Shown: positions 1 to 6,894 of the stretch, one piece after another
How positions within the stretch are numbered: position 1 is the stretch's first letter
Layout: each line of letters opens with the position of its first letter
DNA from: a virus
IMG/VR virus record: IMGVR_UViG_3300048589_001569
Location: 1-31,564 of that record
Reading direction: 5' to 3' (one strand)
Length of the DNA: 31,564 bases
Translations under genes and position numbers: made by a program
Notes under the pieces: generated by a model
The model's input: only the letters and a program-made list of their open reading frames with translations
Databases searched by the model: none
What the model was told of the DNA's origin: nothing

Positions 1-111
1 ATGGAGCGGCTGGCGGAACTGCTGCCCCAGCTGGTGGCAGCGAACATGGCGCTGGTGGAGGCACTGGCGGGCAATGACGACGAGGGCGATGGCGAGCCGC
101 AATACCTCTGA
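1..111 (+). CDS. small or 5'-truncated ORF, unknown function
   Basis: The frame is open from the first base of the window (an ATG) to a TGA at 109-111, giving at least 36 residues. It may be the C-terminal end of a longer protein that starts outside the window. The peptide is leucine/alanine rich and helical in its first two thirds, with an acidic end (NDDEGDGEP). It overlaps the start of the HNH gene by 23 to 38 bases in another frame, which suggests translational coupling. I do not recognise a family. Whether position 1 is the true start cannot be decided here. Confidence 0.4.
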   Translation: MERLAELLPQLVAANMALVEALAGNDDEGDGEPQYL

Positions 112-427
112 GGTAGCCGGCGACGATCGCAGGACAGCAGCCAAGCGCGGCTATGACCGTCGGTGGCGGAAGGCCCGAGAGACCTTCCTGCGCCGCCACC
201 CTTTGTGTGCCAAGTGCAGCGAGGGTGGACGCCTCAGGAAGGCCACCGTGGTCGACCACGTCATCCCCCACAAGGGCGATCAGCGCCTGTTCTGGGAGAC
301 GGGCAATTGGCAGGCGCTTTGCAAGCGCTGCCACGACTCCACGAAGCAGATTGAAGAGCACGGTCGGATCATCGGCTGCAACGTCGATGGCACGCCGCTC
401 GACCCGCACCACCACTGGCACCGATGA
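74..427 (+). CDS. HNH endonuclease
   Basis: A 117-residue HNH nuclease of the kind encoded beside phage terminase genes. Visible motifs are a zinc-ribbon pair (PLCAKC, C45/C48, and CKRCHD, C83/C86), the DH of VVDHVIPH (D61-H62) and N78 in the GNWQALC segment, in the usual ββα-metal order. In HK97-like and related cos phages such proteins are known to work with the terminase during DNA cutting and packaging, and the position just upstream of the small terminase supports that role here. ATG 74 has GGAGG at 58-62 with a long spacing. ATG 89 (MASRN), preceded by GAGGG, is an alternative start. Confidence 0.9.
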   Translation: MTTRAMASRNTSEVAGDDRRTAAKRGYDRRWRKARETFLRRHPLCAKCSEGGRLRKATVVDHVIPHKGDQRLFWETGNWQALCKRCHDSTKQIEEHGRIIGCNVDGTPLDPHHHWHR

Positions 428-542
428 GCCCGGGCACGGGGGGGGTGGTTCCGAAATGAAATCGGTCGGTCTGTAGACCGCGCCCACCGGTGCGCGCGTG
501 CGTCCGCAAGTTGATTCTGAAATACAGGTTGACGATCCCAGC
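428..542 (+). other. non-coding gap between HNH and terminase, candidate cos region
   Basis: This 115-base stretch has no convincing gene. It contains a run of eight to nine G (about 438-446) followed by TGGTTCCGAAATGAAATCGG, then a perfect hairpin CGGTCT-GT-AGACCG at 467-480, then GC-alternating sequence. In cos phages the cohesive-end site commonly lies between the HNH gene and the small terminase gene, and G-rich tracts are frequent there. Calling it cos is inference from position and composition. No end sequence can be read from the window itself. Confidence 0.35.
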
Positions 543-1010
543 ATGTCTGGTCCGCCTCGCACTCCCACATCGATCCGCAAGGCGAAGGGCAATCCGGGTA
601 AGCGCGCGTACAACAAGCGCGAGCCGAAGCTCGAGGCCGGCGTGCCGCCGATGCCGGGCGGGCTCGACCACGTCGGTCAGCTCGAATGGCGCCGGCTGGT
701 GGCCGATGCGACCAAGGCGCAGGTGCTCACGACGGTCGATCGCGGAATCCTCGAGCTCGCGGCCGAGGCGTACTCAACGTGGGCCGCTGCCCGCACGGCC
801 GTCATGGACAACGGCCTGACCTACGAGACGACGAACCAGAACGGCGACCTCGTCATCAAGGCGCGGCCCGAGGTTGCCATCCAGTCCGACGCCTGGCGCC
901 GCTACCGCGCGGCGGTGTGCGAGCTCGGCTTCACGCCGGCCGCCCGCGCCAAGGTGAGCACGATTGACCCGAACGAAGAAACGGACCCGGGCGCCGCCTA
1001 CCTCAACTGA
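543..1010 (+). CDS. terS: phage terminase small subunit, P27 family
   Basis: 155 residues from ATG 543. The N-terminus (MSGPPRTPTSIRKAKGNPGK) is the typical basic, proline-rich start of P27-type small terminases, with the conserved GNPGKR and the later PPMP segment. The helical body (DRGILELAAEAYSTW, DAWRRYRAAVCELGFTPAARAKV) also fits the family. The protein recognises phage DNA at the packaging site and loads the large subunit. The frame is open upstream to 498, but the family start matches ATG 543. The ribosome binding site is weak. The 3' end overlaps the large terminase start by 47 bases. Confidence 0.9.
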   Translation: MSGPPRTPTSIRKAKGNPGKRAYNKREPKLEAGVPPMPGGLDHVGQLEWRRLVADATKAQVLTTVDRGILELAAEAYSTWAAARTAVMDNGLTYETTNQNGDLVIKARPEVAIQSDAWRRYRAAVCELGFTPAARAKVSTIDPNEETDPGAAYLN

Positions 1011-2751
1011 CCCGGCGAGCAAGCACGGCGCCGATCCAGCCACCGTCTACGCGGAAGCGGTCGCTGCAGGGGACATCGTCGCCGGGCCCTGGGTGCGCAA
1101 GGCCTGCGAGCGGCACGTCGCGGACCTGTCGGGCGGCCCGAAGCGCGGGCTCAAGTGGTCGCTCGAGCGGGCGGACCACATCTACGGCTACTTCCGCAGC
1201 GTGCTGCGGCTGAACGGTGGCCAGTTCGAGGGTAAGCCATTCGAGCTGCGGCTCTGGCAGGCGTTCCTGGTTGGCTCATTGTTCGGCTGGCGGGGCGCCG
1301 ACGGGTTCCGGCGGTTTCGCACCGGCTACGTCGAGATCGGCAAGGGCAATGGCAAGTCGCCGCTCGCGGGCGGCATCGGGCTGTACTGCCTGACGGCCGA
1401 CCAGGAGGCCCGGGCCGAGGTGTACGCGGCCGCCTCGACCAAGGACCAGGCGATGATCCTGTTCCGCGACGCGGTGGCGATGCGCGATCAGTCGCCGACG
1501 CTCACGCGGGCGCTGATCAAGTACGGAGGCCTCAACCCCTGGAACATGTTCTTCCCGAAGAGCGACTCGTTCTTCCGGACGATCAGTTCCGACGACAAGC
1601 AGTCGGGCCCGCGCCCGCACTGCGCGCTGTGCGACGAGCTGCACGAGCATCCCGACGGCACGGTCGTCGACATGCTCGAGGCAGGCTTCAAGTTCCGGCG
1701 GCAGCCGCTGAAGCTCGAGATCACGAACTCCGGGTATGACCGGACGTCGATCTGCTTCCAGCACCACGAGTACTCGCAGCGGGTGCTCGACGGGCGAGTC
1801 GATGACGACGCCTGGTTCGCCTACGTCTGCGGCCTCGATCGCGGCGACGACTGGCGCGACGAGCGGGTCTGGGAGAAGGCCAACCCGAACTACGGCGTCT
1901 CGGTCACGGAGAAGTACCTGCGCGAGCAGGTGAAGAAGGCCGAGGGGATGCCGGCGTTCGCATCGAAGGTGCGGCGGCTCAACTTCTGCGAGTGGGTCGA
2001 TGCGGCCACGCCCTGGATCGATGGCGACGCCTGGCGCGCCTGCGAGGGCGAGCCGGACCTCGCGCAGTACCGCGGCTCGCGCTGCTGGGCCGGGCTCGAC
2101 CTCTCGGCCAGGAACGACCTCACGTCGCTCGCGCTCGTGTTTGCGCGCCCAGACGGCACCGGCTTCGATGCCTTCGTCTGGTTCTGGGCGCCGGAGGAGG
2201 GGCTGCGGCAGCGCGAAGAGCGCGACCGCGTCCCGTACACCGTCTGGCGCGACCAGGGGCACCTCGAGGCGACGCCCGGGGCCACGGTCGAGTACGAGTA
2301 CGTCGCGCGCCGGCTGATCGACTTCCGCGAGCACTACGGCCTTGAGGCCGTGGCGTTCGACCGCTATCGGATCTCTGACCTGCAACGCGATCTCGATGAC
2401 GCCGGGTTCGACTACACGGTCGTCAGCCTCGACACCCAGGAGGAGGAACTGCGCAAGGCCACCGGCCTGCTGCTGGTCAACCACGGCCAGGGGTTCCGCG
2501 ACATGACGCCGACGGTCGAGGCACTGAGCACCGTCGTCACCAACAAGACGCTGCAGGTGCACCGCAACCCGGTGCTGACCATGTGCTCGGCGAATGCCGT
2601 GATCACCTCGGGCCCGGCCGAGGAGAAGAAGTTCGACAAGCGCAAGTCCCGCGGTCGAATCGACGGGATCGTGGCGCTCGCGATGGCGATCCGCTGTGCG
2701 GAAAAGTTCAAGAGCCCGCACGGCGCCAAGTACGAAATGCTGTTTCTCTGA
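964..2751 (+). CDS. terL: phage terminase large subunit
   Basis: 595-residue packaging motor of the Terminase_1 family (ATPase plus RNase H-like nuclease). Walker A is GKGNGKS at 126-132. Walker B is ALCDE around 221-225, followed by HEH. Probable nuclease acidic residues are D379 (GLDLSARND), D466 (AFDRYR) and D567 (GRIDGIVALAMA). The start is TTG 964. No ATG or GTG occurs in frame before the conserved N-terminal segment DPATVYAEAV, and the next GTG (about 1091) would delete it. The gene overlaps terS by 47 bases, so expression is probably coupled. Length is close to the usual 550-600 residues. Confidence 0.95.
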   Translation: MTRTKKRTRAPPTSTDPASKHGADPATVYAEAVAAGDIVAGPWVRKACERHVADLSGGPKRGLKWSLERADHIYGYFRSVLRLNGGQFEGKPFELRLWQAFLVGSLFGWRGADGFRRFRTGYVEIGKGNGKSPLAGGIGLYCLTADQEARAEVYAAASTKDQAMILFRDAVAMRDQSPTLTRALIKYGGLNPWNMFFPKSDSFFRTISSDDKQSGPRPHCALCDELHEHPDGTVVDMLEAGFKFRRQPLKLEITNSGYDRTSICFQHHEYSQRVLDGRVDDDAWFAYVCGLDRGDDWRDERVWEKANPNYGVSVTEKYLREQVKKAEGMPAFASKVRRLNFCEWVDAATPWIDGDAWRACEGEPDLAQYRGSRCWAGLDLSARNDLTSLALVFARPDGTGFDAFVWFWAPEEGLRQREERDRVPYTVWRDQGHLEATPGATVEYEYVARRLIDFREHYGLEAVAFDRYRISDLQRDLDDAGFDYTVVSLDTQEEELRKATGLLLVNHGQGFRDMTPTVEALSTVVTNKTLQVHRNPVLTMCSANAVITSGPAEEKKFDKRKSRGRIDGIVALAMAIRCAEKFKSPHGAKYEMLFL

Positions 2752-2760
2752 GGTAACCCG

Positions 2761-3342
2761 ATGGATCGCGCATACAGCCAGTTCGAAGTGAAGGCGATCG
2801 ACGACGCCGAGGAGCGCATCGTCACCGGCGTCGCCTCGAGCATCAGCGCCGACCGCATGAGCGACGTCGTGGTGCCGTCCGGTGCCAAGTTCGCGTTGCC
2901 GTTGCCGCTGCTGCACCAGCACCGCCAAGACTCGCCGATCGGAGAGGTGTTCGAGGCCTCGGTCACCGGCAAGCGGATCACGGTCAAGGCGCGCATTGCC
3001 AAGGACAGCGGCCTCGACTACGTCGAAACCGCCTGGAAGCAGATCAAGGCGAAGCTCGTGAAGGGCTTCTCGATCGGTTTCCGCTCGTTGAAGCACGAGC
3101 CGCTCGACGCCGAGCGCCCGTGGGACGGCTGGAAGTTTCTGGAGTGGGAGTGGCTCGAGCTCAGCGCCGTGACGATCCCGGCCAACGCCGACGCCACCAT
3201 CCAGACGATCAAGATGTACGACTCTGCTGCGCGGGCCGCGACTGGCCAGGCGCGCGGCGGGGTCATTCTCGTGCCCGGCGTTTCGGGCGACCCCACCACC
3301 GTCAAACGCGGTGGCATCCCCCTGATTCCCCGAGGTAAGTGA
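2761..3342 (+). CDS. HK97-family prohead maturation protease (U35)
   Basis: 193 residues. It cleaves the scaffold-like N-terminal region of the capsid protein during prohead maturation. Family motifs are visible: a histidine in LLHQHRQDSPIGE (H52 or H54), the catalytic serine in KGFSIGFRS (S104), and the C-terminal strand EWLELSAVTIPAN (131-142). A basic, proline-rich tail follows. It begins nine bases after terL and ends one base before the capsid gene, so the three form a tight operon. ATG 2761 is preceded by GAGGTAAC, a good ribosome binding site. Confidence 0.93.
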   Translation: MDRAYSQFEVKAIDDAEERIVTGVASSISADRMSDVVVPSGAKFALPLPLLHQHRQDSPIGEVFEASVTGKRITVKARIAKDSGLDYVETAWKQIKAKLVKGFSIGFRSLKHEPLDAERPWDGWKFLEWEWLELSAVTIPANADATIQTIKMYDSAARAATGQARGGVILVPGVSGDPTTVKRGGIPLIPRGK

Positions 3343-3343
3343 A

Positions 3344-4747
3344 ATGAAGACCATTGCAGACCAGATCAAGGATCTGGAGAACACCCGCGCGGCCAAGGTC
3401 GCCCGGATGGAGGAGATCGCCCGCAAGTCGATCGACGAAGGTCGATCGATGGACGAGGCCGAGACCGAGGACTTCGACGGCATCGAGACCGAGATGAAGG
3501 CGCTCGACGCCGACCTGGTGCGCCTGCGTCGCCTCGAGCAGCTGACCGGCGCCCGCGCCAAGCCCGTGAGCCAGGAGCCGACGGCGAAGGCCGCTGGTGA
3601 CTCCCGCGGCACCGCCCCGGCGATCGTCGTCAACCGCGAGGCCGATGAGAAGTTCAAAGGCCAGAACTTCACCCGCAAGGTGATCGCCCGCACGCTCTCC
3701 CAGCTCGACAGCGAGAACCTGGGCGCCGAGCGCCGCAGCGCGGCCGACATCGCCCAGGAGCGCTGGGGCCGCAGCAACCCGCAGCTCGTCGAGGTGATCC
3801 GCGCCGGCGTGGCCGGTCACGGGTCGGGCAGCGGCGAGCCGGGCGCGGAGCTCGTCTCGGCGGACAACCGCTACACGGGCGACTTCATCGAGTTCCTGTA
3901 CGGCCAGACGGTCTACAACCGCCTGGGGCTCCGTGAGGTGCCGGCGAACGTCGCGATCAAGGGCCAGGACGGCGCGGCGACGGGCTACTGGGTGGGCGAG
4001 AACCGCCCGATCCCGGTGACCAAGGGCGACTTCAGCTCGGTCAGCCTGACCCCGCTGAAGGTGGCTGCCCTGGCGGCCGCCTCGATCGAGCTGTTCCGTG
4101 ACTCGAGCCCGGCGGCGGAGATGCTGATCCGTGACGCGCTCGTGAACGCCGCCGTGCAGCGCATCGACACCACGTTCGCGGGCATCTCCGCGGCCGTGGC
4201 GGGCGTGTCGCCGGCGGGCATCCTGAACGGTGTCTCCGCCTCCAACTCCTCGGGCATCGACGGCGATGCGCTGCGAGCAGACGTCAAGGCGCTCTACAGC
4301 GGCTTCATCACCGCGAAGAACGCCTCCGGCCTCACGTTCCTGATGAACCCGTCGCTCGCGAAGAGCATCCAGCTGCTGACGAACGCTCTCGGCCAGTCCG
4401 AGTTCCCGGGCATCACCGCCACCGGCGGCACGCTGCTCGGCGACCCGGTCGTGACCGGCGACAACGTTGGCGCGCAGCACTTCATCCTCCTGAAGCCGAG
4501 CGACATCTATCGCATCGGCGCGATGGGGGTCGAGGTGGCGCTCTCGCGCGACGCGACGATCGAGATGGACACGGCGCCCACCGGTGAAGGTGACACGCCG
4601 ACCGCCCAGTCCGCGAACATGGTCTCCATGTTCCAGGCGGGCATGGTGGCGCTGCGAGTGTTGGTCCCGATCAACTTCGCCAAGCGTCGCTCCACCGCAG
4701 TCGCGTACGTCAACAACGCGCACTACGGCACGGCCGGCAGCCCGTAA
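3344..4747 (+). CDS. HK97-fold major capsid protein
   Basis: 467 residues. Residues 1 to about 70 are a charged coiled coil (MKTIADQIKDLENTRAAKVA onward), the delta or scaffolding domain that the upstream protease would remove. The mature part contains recognisable HK97-fold segments: the E-loop/spine region around EFLYGQTVYNRLGLREVP, then GYWVGENRPIPVTKGDFSS, and KVAALAAASIELFRDSSP. The C-terminal half includes FLMNPSLAKSIQLL and MVSMFQAGMVALRV. This is the main shell protein. The start follows the protease stop by one base, with AGGTAAGTGA as ribosome binding site. A strong hairpin terminator lies just downstream. Confidence 0.96.
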   Translation: MKTIADQIKDLENTRAAKVARMEEIARKSIDEGRSMDEAETEDFDGIETEMKALDADLVRLRRLEQLTGARAKPVSQEPTAKAAGDSRGTAPAIVVNREADEKFKGQNFTRKVIARTLSQLDSENLGAERRSAADIAQERWGRSNPQLVEVIRAGVAGHGSGSGEPGAELVSADNRYTGDFIEFLYGQTVYNRLGLREVPANVAIKGQDGAATGYWVGENRPIPVTKGDFSSVSLTPLKVAALAAASIELFRDSSPAAEMLIRDALVNAAVQRIDTTFAGISAAVAGVSPAGILNGVSASNSSGIDGDALRADVKALYSGFITAKNASGLTFLMNPSLAKSIQLLTNALGQSEFPGITATGGTLLGDPVVTGDNVGAQHFILLKPSDIYRIGAMGVEVALSRDATIEMDTAPTGEGDTPTAQSANMVSMFQAGMVALRVLVPINFAKRRSTAVAYVNNAHYGTAGSP

Positions 4748-4762
4748 TCCACGGGCATTGAG

Positions 4763-4792
4763 GCGGGCCGGGGTAACTCCCGGCCCGCTTTT
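4763..4792 (+). terminator. rho-independent terminator after the capsid gene
   Basis: A 10-bp perfect stem GCGGGCCGGG (4763-4772) pairs with CCCGGCCCGC (4779-4788) across a six-base loop, followed directly by TTTT. It lies 16 bases past the capsid stop and just before the ribosome binding site of the next gene. Being inside a late operon, it is more likely an attenuator that raises capsid mRNA over downstream genes than an absolute stop. Confidence 0.8.
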
Positions 4793-4803
4793 CAGGAGGA
4801 CTC

Positions 4804-5055
4804 ATGGGACTGCGCACGACCCGGGCATTTTCAATCGGTGGCCGCCGCTACAAGGCAGGCGAGCCGATCGAGCTCGCCGGCAAGAACCTGCGGATCTTCC
4901 AGGCCATCGGCTACGTAGAGTACGGCCCCGAGGAGTACCAGGCGCAGCAGCTCGCGCCGGAGCCGGCCGCCGTCACGGAGACGCAGAGCGCCGACGAATC
5001 CGCGCCTCGTTCCCGTCGCACCTACCGCCGCCGCGACCTGAAGGCGGGGGAATAA
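4804..5055 (+). CDS. small protein between capsid and portal, unknown function
   Basis: 83 residues, with an excellent ribosome binding site (CAGGAGGACTC before ATG 4804). The N-terminal half looks like a small beta-rich fold (TRAFSIGGRRYKAGEPIEL, FQAIGYVEYGPEEY). The C-terminal half is an alanine/proline/glutamate linker ending in a strongly basic tail (RSRRTYRRRDLKAGE). Small proteins with similar basic ends sit next to head genes in other phages, so a head-associated or decoration role is possible, but I cannot name a family. It ends four bases before the portal start. Confidence 0.75.
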   Translation: MGLRTTRAFSIGGRRYKAGEPIELAGKNLRIFQAIGYVEYGPEEYQAQQLAPEPAAVTETQSADESAPRSRRTYRRRDLKAGE

Positions 5056-5059
5056 TTCT

Positions 5060-6502
5060 GTGAAGCTGAGGCAACGGATTGGCCAGGCGCTCGCAAAAGC
5101 CGCGAGCTACCTGTCGCCGCCGTTCGACCGCGGATCCTGGTTCACCGTCTACGACGGCCGCGCGGGCTCGTTCCAGCAGGCCTCGCCGATCACGACCGAG
5201 TCGGTGCTCGCGTTCCATGCGGTCTATGCCTGCATCACGCTGATCTCGAACGACATCGGCAAGCTGCGCATCAAGCTCGTCGAGCGTTCCACGGGGAACA
5301 TCTGGCAGGAGACCGAGAGCCCATCGTTCTCGCCGGTGCTGCGCAAACCCAACCACTACCAGAACCACATCCAGTTCAAGGAATGGTGGGTGCTCTCGAA
5401 GCTGACCTGGGGCAATGCCTACGCGCTCAAGGTCCGTGACGGTCGCGGTTTGGTCACCGCGCTGTACCTCCTCGACCCGAACCGCGCCTGGCCGCTGGTG
5501 GCCGACACCGGCGAGGTCTTCTACCGCATCGACAGCGACAACCTGTCGGGCGTCGAGGAACAGGTCGTCGTCCCGGCGAGCGAAATCATCCACGACCGCA
5601 TGAACTGCCTCTTTCACCCGTTGGTCGGCCTGTCGCCGATCTTCGCCTGCGGACTCGCGGCCCAGCAGGGGCTCGCGATCCAGAACAACTCATCGAAGTT
5701 CTTCGAGAACATGAGCCGCCCGAGCGGCATCCTCACCGCGCCCGGCGCGATCAGCAAGGAAACCGCCGAGCGCCTCAAGACGCAGTGGGAGGCGAACTAC
5801 GGCGGCGACAACATTGGCAAGGTCGCGGTCCTGGGCGACGCCCTCAAGTACGAGGCACTCTCGGTCAACCCGGTCGACGCGCAGATCGTCGAACAGCTCA
5901 AGATGACCGCCGAGGTCGTCTGCTCCACGTTCCACGTGCCGCCGTTCAAGGTCGGCGTCGGCTCGATGCCGACCTACCAGAACGCTGAAATTCTCAACCA
6001 GATCTACTACAGCGACTGCCTGCAGAGCCTCATCGAGCAGATGGAACTCTGCCTGGACGAGGGCCTCGGCCTTGCCTCGCCGAAGGACGGCCGGCTGATG
6101 GGTGTGGAGCTCGACCTCGACCAGCTGCTCCGCATGGACAGTGCGACGATGGTGAAGACCCTCGGCGAAGGCGTGAACCGGGCGATCTACTCGCCGAACG
6201 AGGCCCGCCAGCGGCTCGACCTGCCGCCGGTCGAGGGTGGCGAGAGCCCGCTGATGCAGCAGCAGAATTTCAGCTTGGCTGCGCTCGCGAAGCGCGACGC
6301 CGGCGAGGATCCGTTCGGTAAGGCTCCGGCGCCCGCTCCGGCGTCGGCGACTGCTGAGCCCGCCGAGGAAGAAGATGACGAGGCCGAGGAGCGCGCGGCG
6401 TTGGCCGTGCGAGTGGCCGCGCTCGAGCGCGCGACGCCTGCCCGTGCTGCGTTCGACGAGGACGAGTTCCTGCGCAGGCTTGCAGAACCGTTCGCCGCAT
6501 GA
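5060..6502 (+). CDS. HK97-family portal protein
   Basis: 480 residues. It forms the dodecameric ring at the head vertex through which DNA passes. Family segments are visible: TTESVLAFHAVYACITLISN near the N-terminus, LSKLTWGNAYALKVRDGRG, SEIIHDRMNCLFHPLVGLSP, and the clip/stem part FHVPPFKVGVGSMPTYQNAE followed by SLIEQMELCLDEGL. The last ~70 residues are an acidic, alanine-rich tail (EPAEEEDDEAEERAALAVRV) with coiled-coil potential. The start is GTG 5060, with GGCGGGGGAA upstream. It lies downstream of the capsid gene, whereas HK97 has portal, protease, capsid in that order. Confidence 0.95.
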   Translation: MKLRQRIGQALAKAASYLSPPFDRGSWFTVYDGRAGSFQQASPITTESVLAFHAVYACITLISNDIGKLRIKLVERSTGNIWQETESPSFSPVLRKPNHYQNHIQFKEWWVLSKLTWGNAYALKVRDGRGLVTALYLLDPNRAWPLVADTGEVFYRIDSDNLSGVEEQVVVPASEIIHDRMNCLFHPLVGLSPIFACGLAAQQGLAIQNNSSKFFENMSRPSGILTAPGAISKETAERLKTQWEANYGGDNIGKVAVLGDALKYEALSVNPVDAQIVEQLKMTAEVVCSTFHVPPFKVGVGSMPTYQNAEILNQIYYSDCLQSLIEQMELCLDEGLGLASPKDGRLMGVELDLDQLLRMDSATMVKTLGEGVNRAIYSPNEARQRLDLPPVEGGESPLMQQQNFSLAALAKRDAGEDPFGKAPAPAPASATAEPAEEEDDEAEERAALAVRVAALERATPARAAFDEDEFLRRLAEPFAA

Positions 6503-6894
6503 ACGACGCGGCCCTGATCGCGACCGAGATCCAGGACCTCGCCTCGAGCGTCGGCGACGTCGCGAGCGCCATCAAGGGGCGGCCGGAGACCCAGGTCACG
6601 GTCAACGTCCCCGAGCAGGCGGCCCCGCAGATCAACGTGCAGGTGCCGCAGCAGCCGGCGCCCACGGTCGAGGTGAACGTCCCGGCTCCGGTCGTGAACC
6701 TCGAGCCGCAGGTCAACGTGCAGCTGCCGAAGCAGGCCGCGCCGCGCGTCGAGGTCAACGTGCCGGCGCCGATCGTGCAGGTCGACTCGCCGGTATACGT
6801 GGCCGCCCAGCCGCCCCAGGCATACGACGTTCGGGTGACCGAGCGTGATCGCCAGGGGCTGATCGTGTCGTTCGTGATCTCGCCGAGAGGCTGA
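6499..6894 (+). CDS. repeat-containing probable virion protein
   Basis: 131 residues, coupled to the portal gene by an ATGA overlap. Two 27-residue repeats (about 45-71 and 72-98) alternate valine-rich strands and proline turns, of the form VNVQ(V/L)P(Q/K)Q.AP.VEVNVPAP(V/I)V; a partial earlier copy begins near TVNVPEQAAP. The pattern suggests an extended beta or polyproline-like shaft. The C-terminal segment (YDVRVTERDRQGLIVSFVIS) is a short, probably folded cap. I do not recognise a named family. The position next to the portal and the fibre-like block suggests a head- or connector-attached fibre component. That is inference. Confidence 0.75.
   Translation: MNDAALIATEIQDLASSVGDVASAIKGRPETQVTVNVPEQAAPQINVQVPQQPAPTVEVNVPAPVVNLEPQVNVQLPKQAAPRVEVNVPAPIVQVDSPVYVAAQPPQAYDVRVTERDRQGLIVSFVISPRG
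6631..6792 (+). repeat. two tandem 81-bp coding repeats
   Basis: 6631-6711 and 6712-6792 encode two 27-residue repeats with strong DNA similarity, for example CGTCGAGGT.AACGT.CCGGC in both. They lie inside the 6499-6894 gene, keep its reading frame, and probably arose by duplication. Confidence 0.7.

Noticed and set aside
511-540. Promoter based on TTGATT upstream of the small terminase
   Set aside because: No acceptable -10 hexamer at 16 to 18 bases; late transcription more likely reads in from upstream.
1276-3777. 833-residue open frame on the - strand opposite terminase and protease
   Set aside because: It is a compositional shadow: arginine/valine/aspartate-rich sequence with no domain, lying opposite well-supported genes. 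High G+C third positions keep the reverse frame open.
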